Under the pieces are notes generated by a model. It had not been told where the DNA came from. It did no database searches and was given only the letters and a program-made list of their open reading frames with translations. A stretch of 64,000 bases of DNA from Rhodocollybia butyracea (Eukaryota > Basidiomycota > Agaricomycetes > Agaricales > Omphalotaceae), in contig JADNRY010000223.1 of NCBI GenBank assembly GCA_015501585.1, forward strand, positions 36,070 through 100,069, read 5' to 3'. Position numbers and translations under genes: made by a program. This document shows, piece by piece, positions 57,304-64,000 of this stretch (within the stretch, counting starts at the first letter, position 1; each line of letters opens with the position of its first letter).

Positions 57304-57577
57304 TTCCTGAACTCCTTCCATTTGTAAGTACATTCTTCCTTTAAATCACTTAAACAATGTCACAGCTTCAAATGCAGACTCAGCTACTCGCGCTGCTCAG
57401 GCTTCTCGAGGAGGAACTAGCCTGAGCGAAAAGGGGATTTAACACGCGTGAAACTGAGATGCAGAGGCGGAGCGAATGGGTCCGAGGCTCCATTTCATAC
57501 ATAAAGTCCAGAGATTCCCGAAGTTCAAAGTCGGAATGTGGTGTCGATGTTATCGACTGACAGCAAAAACATGGCAT

Positions 57578-57687
57578 TCTTTCTAGCCGATTTGAACGGC
57601 TGACCTCGTAATTGGGATCTATATCTTCTTTCATTCCACCACATCACCAATGCTAACAACGCGCTCTACCGACTGAGCTAAGAAGGA
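57578..57687 (-). tRNA. tRNA-like sequence 7 of cluster, best-formed
   Basis: Minus strand: acceptor TCCTTCT/AGAAAGA (six of seven pairs), D arm GCTC-AGTCGGTA-GAGC, T arm AGCCG-TTCAAAT-CGGCT (all five). After CGTTG the loop TTAGCAT would give anticodon AGC (Ala), followed by an intron-like insert of about 38 bases and TTACG, which pairs with CGTTG in three positions plus one wobble. A to-be-spliced tRNA is possible; a pseudogene equally so. Confidence 0.5.
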
Positions 57688-57815
57688 GTATGCAAGCTAC
57701 TGCTGTTCTTGAGGTTTCAGTGGTTCTTGTAGCACGATCGAGATATCAAAAATTGGTTTAACCAAGGGTTTTACGAGATTGAAACAATTCATTTAACCAT
57801 GGAGCACTTAATATA

Positions 57816-57910
57816 TCCTTCTAGTCGACTTGAACGACTGACCTCGTGTTGGAATATGTGGCTGCTCCAAGATAATCCTGGAAGCGCTCTCCCAACTGAG
57901 CTAACAAGGG
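57816..57910 (-). tRNA. tRNA-like sequence 8 of cluster
   Basis: Minus strand: T arm AGTCG-TTCAAGT-CGACT intact, D arm GCTC/GAGC intact, acceptor CCCTTGT against AGAAGGA partly paired. The anticodon region is a decayed version of copy 4. Confidence 0.45.
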
Positions 57911-58399
57911 TTATACAACGTAGTGCCATGACTGTTGAACACCCGTTGTTTGTGGGGGTTTTCAGTGGGTTCTTGTAGCAGCCACAAGTAGGACTCAAGG
58001 TTACGTGTTTCTCCTAACTATACCCTTCTTATCCTCCCAGCCTCTCAGGCCTCATGACCCCACCTTGTTCCTCTATCGCAGCTTCAACCAAGTATCGTGC
58101 TACTGCTTCTGGGAACACTCACTTTTTTATGGTCTACAAGTTTCAATGTAGCAAGAGCAACAACTCCATTCATTAATTAGTAAAAAAAAGTTAGTTACGG
58201 ATGTAGTATAAGTATACAAAAAAAAAGGTTACACTCGGGATGTCCGGCATGGGTATCGTATTCGTTACTGTCGGATTCGTCAAATTCGTCTGATAACTCT
58301 GATGTGGCGGAGAATGCCGCAGCGTCACCCGATGCTCATCGTCAAACGGCGTCGCAAACGGACTATAGTTCGTGCTCGAGGATCGCCGGGTGGAGGTGT

Positions 58400-59350
58400 A
58401 GGTTAGGTAGCAGTTACTGGGGTAACTGAGGAATGTGCTACAGAGGAGGGTGGCGCCATGGAGGGTGCTACGGGGCTTGCTTGGGGTACGGAAATGCGGG
58501 GGGTTTGCTTGGGGAGGAGTTTTCGGTATTGATTGTGAGGAGGCAGAAGAGAATTCAACGAATTCAACAAAGAAACACTATTGTACCCCAAATGCAGCGG
58601 CATTGCGAACGGCGTTGGCTTGATTTCGTACATCGAGTCGATGTTGGCTTGGCGGGGACTGTAGAGTGCGCGCGCACTGTCATGTTCGGTGTCCCTATTG
58701 CTGTTGTTGTGGGCTTCAAAAAAGAGGAGGGAGGCAGTCCTGATCATAACTCCTCCTTGTCAGCAAAAGGATTCCCATCCAGGAGGTTATCTTGGTCACT
58801 CTAAGGGATGTAGACCACCGCGAGTGCGGGACGGAGACATCATTATCATTGTAGTCGTTGGGGTCCTCCACACAGGACGCACGGTCAATGGAGATCTCAA
58901 GATGGGGGCGGGTACGGTCGGAAGTGGGATACGCGGGATAATCAATAATTGGGAGAAGGGGAAGAAGTAGGAGAAGAGGGAGCAGCTGGTCCGTCGGATC
59001 CTTTCCCAGCTATATCCGAAGTAGGAGAACCTGGTTCTGATTCAGATCCTTTCTTACCAAACGCACCAGTAAACAGGCTGAATCAAGGTTTATTGTTACA
59101 GTCTTCAGAGGACAGCTTCAGTGTCGGGTGCAGATCTTGGCCCAATAACAGACATCGGCTTGAACGGCTTGCTGATAACAGATCCCTTCGAAGAGCCCGA
59201 AGTTGCCCTCTCAATCTCTGAACCCCCAAACTGATGCAGTTCCGGTGAGAACAACAGAAATTCAGCACCAGGTTCCTCACTAACAGGCTGCGCATGCGCA
59301 TCGCAGAACGGCACAATCAAGCCATCCACGCCCCCTCTCTGCTCCTTCAC
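58400..59350 (-). pseudogene. Hypothetical protein, broken frame
   Basis: Minus strand from ATG 59350: MKEQRGGVDGLIVPFCDAHA, EEPGAEFLLFSPELHQFGGS, then GKKGSESEPGSPTSDIAGKG and, after a frame change near 58945, YPTSDRTRPHLEISIDRASC to about 58770. A further frame at 58747-58403 is Ser/Pro-rich. Composition looks coding (acidic, Ser/Pro-rich) but no domain is recognised and at least one frame change or unseen intron is required. Confidence 0.3.
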
Positions 59351-59918
59351 CCACTTCTTCTACCCCCTCCTCTCCACCCACCCTCCCGGCCCAGGTCGTC
59401 AACTAAAGTATTGAGTTGGTTGCAGAAGGTTCGTTCAACTGTGGAGCTGTGAGGCCTCGAGAAGCGAGGAATTGAAGTTTAAGTCTGCAAAGATATCATG
59501 GATGTCCTTTTCCAAGAGTTCAAATGGAGCGTTGATGCTGCCAAACAATTAGGCTTCAACATGTTGAGTAGTACACAGCGTCAATGGCGGCTTTGAGCTG
59601 GGAGAATGTGGGAAGGAACACATTCAGCTGGGAAAGAGAGCTGTTGAAGCCGGAGGGAAGCGAGACGTTGTTGGAGTCTGGGTTGAGGCTGGGGACAGAA
59701 TAGTGGGAACGGATAATGGATTGCCTTTGTTTATAGTCTTGATAACGGCAGAGACACGACAGCTGAGTGTATTTCAGGATTGGTTGGATTGTTGGTTGGG
59801 AAGTGCAGAGGTATTCAGCAGAGGTATTCAGCATGAAGGAAAAAAAGACAGAAGCGCTCATGACAAAGCGCTTGTCTACATCAGTAATTAGGGGTAGTGC
59901 GCTTTCTCAACCATCGAA

Positions 59919-61142
59919 ATGCAGAAACAATCCATCGTATTCTTCATCTTATTACTCATTTCTGGAAAGGTGTCCGCCATACCCTTCCAAACTTTCATAA
60001 CCTCGGGTGAGTTCATCAGAAGTTTCATATGTAGTGCTATTCTTGTATTTGTGATTGCCAAGAATTTGGTCCTGGAGCCAAAAAGAATACCCTCGGCTCA
60101 CTGATAAATCTGCAATTCGAGTGTTTAGCACCACAGGAGATAACAGCAACAACTTCGGCAAAATCCCTTCCAAAGCCTTACAACCTTCGATAGATCTCAT
60201 CCGCGTTGCATGGAAAAAGCTGTTTCTCAGGGATCCGCGCTTTGCAGACGCCGCTTCCAAAGCGCTAGATGAGTTCCAAAAGTCGATGAAAAACTCTACC
60301 AAGGCTGCTGAAGTCCTCACTCGCGTCAAGAACTATCTTGAATACTTCTCCGATCATGGGATTCAAGTCGTCTTCCGATCCGAGTCACAGATATTGGGGG
60401 ATTACAACCTCAGCTGGAAGTGGGATGACAACTTTGAATTGGCACCAGCAATGGAGCTTGTCCAATTAGCAAGCAATAATCTCCCTTCTGTATGTCTCAA
60501 TGGAAACTTTTCTTAGCTTAGATGAGAAGCTGACTCACTTGCAGCCATCTATGCCTGGAGAGTTCTATCAGTTCTTGCTCATCTTGATGTTCCTTCTTGA
60601 AAGCACGTATGTTATCAGGAAATATGCCTTCCCAAACGCCAGGATATATCCTGCAATTCACGATATACTCGTAGAGGATGATATTGCCTTCGAAATGGAG
60701 TATCTAGGCGGCTACTTGGTATTCGAATGGAAACAGGACAATCGAGACCAAAAGATCCAGAATGTCACAAAAATCTTCATACGAGACCCCAAGGCTGGCC
60801 TAGACTATGAAATCAGTAAGCCTGACTTCATTGCCTAAACCGTCGTTGATACTGAATCTTATCAATCCAGCCTTGGATTGCGTTCAGCAGTTCATGCAAG
60901 GTGTTTATTCTGGGCGCCCCATAAACTTCATTGAATTACTTCGTGAAGGGCCATCATCTCCTACTACAAGTACTCGAAGCTTTCCACCAGTGAGTCGCCG
61001 ACGAAGGATCCATTTCTTGGAACCACCAAGAGAACCTGGGCTTGCACCAAATCAACGATCCATTAGCGGCTGTTGCAATAGCAATGACGGCTGGTACATT
61101 CCCGTGTATTTACACGAGCGAGCACGGAGGCAGGTGGACTAG
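59919..61142 (+). CDS. Putative secreted protein, four exons, unknown family
   Basis: Exon 1 (59919-60006) encodes a classic signal peptide, MQKQSIVFFILLLISGKVSA, then IPFQTFITS, and ends at a GTGAGT donor. Exon 2 (about 60063-60489) holds KALQPSIDLIRVAWKKLFLR and NYLEYFSDHGIQVVFRSES. A GTATGT...TTGCAG intron leads to exon 3 (60545-60815: PSMPGEFYQFLLILMFLLES; FEMEYLGGYLVFEWKQDN), and a GTAAGC...ATCCAG intron to exon 4 (60871-61142), whose C-terminus is Arg/Ser/Pro-rich. The exon 1-2 junction as drawn leaves a phase mismatch of one base, so either the acceptor is elsewhere or there is a lesion. Of all cellular-type genes in the window this is the least damaged. It could act outside the cell or in the secretory path. 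I do not recognise the family. Confidence 0.5.
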
Positions 61143-62192
61143 TGGTTGTTCAAGTAGGAAGGGAGCAATGTACGATCGAAAGAGAAAAGGATACAATGAT
61201 CGGCAGTCAGTAAATATGTATATGTAATGTTGATATCACAATGCTGTCTAACAAGTACAACGCAACAGTGGATGGGGTAGGTTATGGAAGATGGGTGAAT
61301 ACGTATAGGCTTAACTTGAAATGAGTCACAAAACTCAAGGTAGAAAAGGAGAGATAGCCACTTGGCAGTGATTTGCGGCGAAACCGGTACAGAATTTTCA
61401 GGAAGGCTACCACACGCTGTTCCATCAGAGCGATCAACCATATAAGTAATATTACGCCAGCTGGGAGGTGTTCATCTACCAAACCAGCATGTCTTGGAGC
61501 ACCTGGAATAAAGAGTCCGGAATGCTCATAACTCCTGGTCTCGGAAGGATGCAAGGAAGGAAGATATCCCTCTAAAGGTAAAGTGCATCCAGAGATCCAT
61601 GAGATTGTGCTTCTCAGGAATTAGGTGTCACAGCGCTGAGCGCCGAGCGGGCGGAGCCATTGGACATCATTGGCAGGCAATGCACAAGCAACAGGTCACC
61701 AGGTGGCAGAACTTGGGTAAAACTTTCTTATATCCTGTCTTACTTTTGATTGAAGCCACAGTGTATATAATTATTAATCACCCTCAGCACCCTGCTCATG
61801 TACTGCCAATCATATTCTCCTGTTCAGTCAATCCAACATCAGCTGGAGTGCCTTCCAAGCTGTTCAAGATGACAGAAACCTGCTGTGACTGAGCTCGTTG
61901 ACTGAGTGTGGGAGTTTCTTCAAGGTGGAAACTTTGGTCATACGTGTTCTGTGTTTGAACCAAGATGAAGATGAGGACGGGATTCAGACACTAGTAATGA
62001 GGTGCAGCAAGGTCAGCAGGTCTACAGATTTAGAGAATAGGAGGGACCTCACAGCAGCAGATATATAAAGTTGACCCGTAAAAGTACTGACAAAGTCAAT
62101 GGTTGATGCATCTGATGCATTCACGTCCAAAGCATTAGTTATTATGACAAGCAGCTAAAATTTTTGCTCAGGACTCAGGAGGAACAGGTTAT
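61143..62192. other. No gene recognised
   Basis: About 1 kb of unique-looking sequence with short frames on both strands, none with a family signature or splice support. It separates the 59919-61142 gene from an LTR-like start at 62193. Confidence 0.4.
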
Positions 62193-62667
62193 TGTCAGGT
62201 AGTAGTTGGGTTTTCGAGAATGTAGTGTGATTATGGGCTATCTAAGCGCCCGGGTAAGTACTTCACCGAACCGCATCAAAAGCTTCAAAAGCTGGCAGCG
62301 CCTAATCAACTACTTTAGAATTAGTAATATGCAAATGATCACATGAAATGGCATGTCCGCCGAGGCTATATGTCTGCCGAAGGTACGCGTATACAGACAC
62401 TTGCGTGTCCCCCATATTTTGCTTATTCATGCAGTAGGTCCGTTAGTAAGACAGTAGAATAATTTAATTGTACAGTATATAAACCCCCCAGTAGACAGAA
62501 ATAAAAAGTTCTTCCTTCCCCTCTAAATTGCCCCTCTAAGTCTAGTCTTTTAGACTCTCAATAAAGTCTTGTTAGTGTATCCTGATTGGATTAGTTAGTA
62601 AGCTTCAGTCCAGCAAGAGCCTGGTAAATAGTTCTACTAATAATTCAAGTACACTGTTACTTACTCA
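62193..62667 (+). repeat. Candidate LTR of a second Gypsy-type element
   Basis: Begins TGTCAGGTAGTAG, the same TGTCAGG start as the Gypsy LTRs at 36780 and 48679, and can be read to TTACTCA (TG...CA). It contains a TATA-like GTATATAAACC near 62475 and AATAAAAAG/AATAAAGTC signals. No second copy is in the window, so the end point is a guess. Confidence 0.35.
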
Positions 62668-62694
62668 TTGAAAGTCTTCTATTCAGTTTAGTAT

Positions 62695-62988
62695 ATGAAC
62701 TACAGCCCAGCAGAGCCTGGTACAGTTCCATATTCGATCCATATTCACTGCTACGCCTCCGGATACGCCGTTCCCACGCTTCCTAGTGCGCCTTGGAATT
62801 ACAGTCATAGAAGCCACTCTTCTAGTCACTCCCGTTACTCTCCTTATTCTCATTCACCCTACTGGTACTTGTCCCCTCCCCAAGCTCCATTTCAGCCTAC
62901 TCCTCCTTCATACAGTCACTTTCCATACTTACCTCCGCCTCACTACACACCTCCATACCCTTACTTGAATTCACGTTACTACTACTAG
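62695..62988 (+). pseudogene. Tyr/Pro/Ser-rich N-terminus of a Gag-like protein, truncated
   Basis: MNYSPAEPGTVPYSIHIHC, then SHSPYWYLSPPQAPFQ and PPSYSHFPYLPPPHYTPPYP, ending RYYY and a stop. The composition is like the Tyr/Pro-rich N-terminus of the Gag-protease gene at 35460-35197 (YSPPPYIPS...PNYYYSAPS). It follows the candidate LTR by 28 bp, as expected of a retroelement leader and Gag start. It is cut off by the terminal repeat copy B at 63009. Confidence 0.4.
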
Positions 62989-63008
62989 TCCTCAGGGCCT
63001 GTGCACCA

Positions 63009-64000
63009 CGCTATTAGGCCTAAAATCGGCCTAAGGCGTGTAACCATACATTTTGACATTTTGTATGTGTTATACAATGCAATAAGAGAGTTATACGGAG
63101 CCCAAGCATGATAGCTGTTGCCGAGGCAAAGAACTTAACAATAATACTCAGCGAGCCGTGAAGGTACGCCCACAAGCGTAGCCTAGAGCCAAGCTAGCGA
63201 GGATACCTGGGCTGCCTGGAGATGTAACACTAGATCATCAATCTAGTTATACCCAAGAGTGCATACTCTCTAAACTACAGGACATCTCGAAGCGGGATAA
63301 GTACTAAGCCAATGTGTTACTCAAGGGAAGGAATTATGAGGGAAGGCATCCCTTGCACTAAGACCCCCAACAAGCTACGTTAAGATGTGGACTTTACAGT
63401 CTGTAACAATGGACCAGAACAATCCCAAGGAAACCGTAGAGGTCTATTTGCAGCACTGGCCGTAACCGTGAGGACGGTAGAAACATGCTTAGCGGTCCTA
63501 TGGAAAGCTACGCACCGGGATAGCCTTGGCAAATTGAAACATTTGATCTTAGAAATCATACACAGAAGGTCTTATCCGTTAAAGCCGACTATCGGGAATC
63601 ACTTGTGCATACTCAGCGCAGTTGCTCGAGACTATCATAAGTGGTGTCGTTGGAAAGCTAGACAACTGGCCTTCGAGAGAGAATGTTAATCACACTCAGG
63701 ATGGACAGAACTATCTGAGGAATAGAGTGAAACTCACCCAAGGAAAACTGGGCGGCGAGTGATCATGAAGCGTAAAGGTACTCCTGACCCTGGAGAATTG
63801 TGGAGTAATCGGAGAAACCTCGCTTGGATCAAAACACTCTAAAACTATGTTAATCCCCACAAAATCATATTTTACCTCTGATATATACCCAAGAATGGGA
63901 CTATTTCTTTATCGTGTGTACCATATATAGGCTGGAGTTTCCTTTCCGAGCCAGATTCCTCTGTTTCCACTCTCTTTCCGTCTCTCTCCTATCTGTTTCA
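63009..64000 (+). mobile_element. Long terminal-type repeat, copy B (runs off the window)
   Basis: Starts CGCTATTAGGCCTAAAATCG and matches the minus strand of 7322-6330 base for base except for scattered changes, most of them CpG to TpG or CpA. It has the TATA-like CATATATAGG near 63925. Orientation is opposite to copy A, so the two are not the LTRs of one intact element spanning the window. Confidence 0.6.

Noticed and set aside
58403..58804. Overlapping frames of 60-120 codons on the plus strand
   Set aside because: Low-complexity Gly/Arg content opposite a better minus-strand coding signal; treated as shadows.
59556..59861. Minus-strand frame with a hydrophobic, Asn/Ser-rich segment, thought of as a membrane-fusion-type protein
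   Set aside because: Too short and without a specific motif to support that.

Overview
The window looks like repeat-dense, gene-poor chromatin from a filamentous basidiomycete, most likely an Agaricomycete. The evidence is short introns of about 45-65 bp with GTRNGT donors, and protein families typical of that group: Plavaka-type transposase, FunK1-like kinase, F-box/LRR protein, a Gag-protease family with a CCHC knuckle, a chromodomain Ty3/Gypsy element and a DIRS-like RT. A TTAGGG-like tract is also present. Species cannot be named from sequence alone. Almost every protein-coding region is a transposable element, or a gene broken by one.

Layout. 1-0.63 kb: foldback MITE with a 10-bp duplication (MULE-like). 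1.6-5.5 kb: a 3.9-kb TIR element built from two facing arrays of a 308-bp repeat. 5.55-7.32 kb: a long terminal-type repeat, repeated inverted at 63.0-64.0 kb. 7.9-8.5 kb: the 5' half of a Plavaka gene. 8.5-10.8 kb: nested small TIR elements, a tRNA-like remnant and a telomere-like tract. 11.0-13.0 kb: a long inverted repeat carrying AGGTCATGACCT arrays, abutting a multi-exon Plavaka transposase (13.0-15.45 kb, minus). 15.6-16.5 kb: imperfect-hairpin array. 17.0-19.9 kb: a conserved fungal hypothetical gene (minus) cut by a MITE. 20.3-26.2 kb: degenerate sequence with a hAT-like and a Tc1/mariner-like MITE. 26.8-35.5 kb (minus): two decayed multi-part genes, one a Gag-protease gene with CCHC knuckle and DTGS active site. 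35.8-36.8 kb: truncated F-box/LRR gene. 36.78-49.49 kb: an almost complete chromodomain Gypsy element with about 0.8-kb LTRs, an interrupted pol and an extra spliced gene on the opposite strand. 49.5-51.6 kb: DIRS-like fragment. 52.5-57.9 kb: at least eight same-strand tRNA-like sequences in duplicated units, with a FunK1-like fragment and a further TIR element. 58.4-61.1 kb: hypothetical genes, one with a signal peptide and clear introns. 62.2-64 kb: 5' end of another LTR element and the second copy of the long terminal repeat.

The most informative thread is a palindromic MITE family (four copies) plus the 3.9-kb element, all ending CATCAGGAAAA. In three coding insertions (17.2, 30.2, 45.1 kb) removing the element and one copy of a short direct repeat restores an open frame. 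Two insertions give clean 2-bp duplications (CC, TA). The 3.9-kb element has a paralogous unoccupied site at 26.8 kb that supports TA. Differences between repeat copies are overwhelmingly CpG transitions, and some disabling stops are TGA where CGA is expected, suggesting cytosine-methylation decay. The candidate for a new biological feature is the antisense coiled-coil gene inside the Gypsy element, followed by the foldback element family and the tRNA-like cluster.
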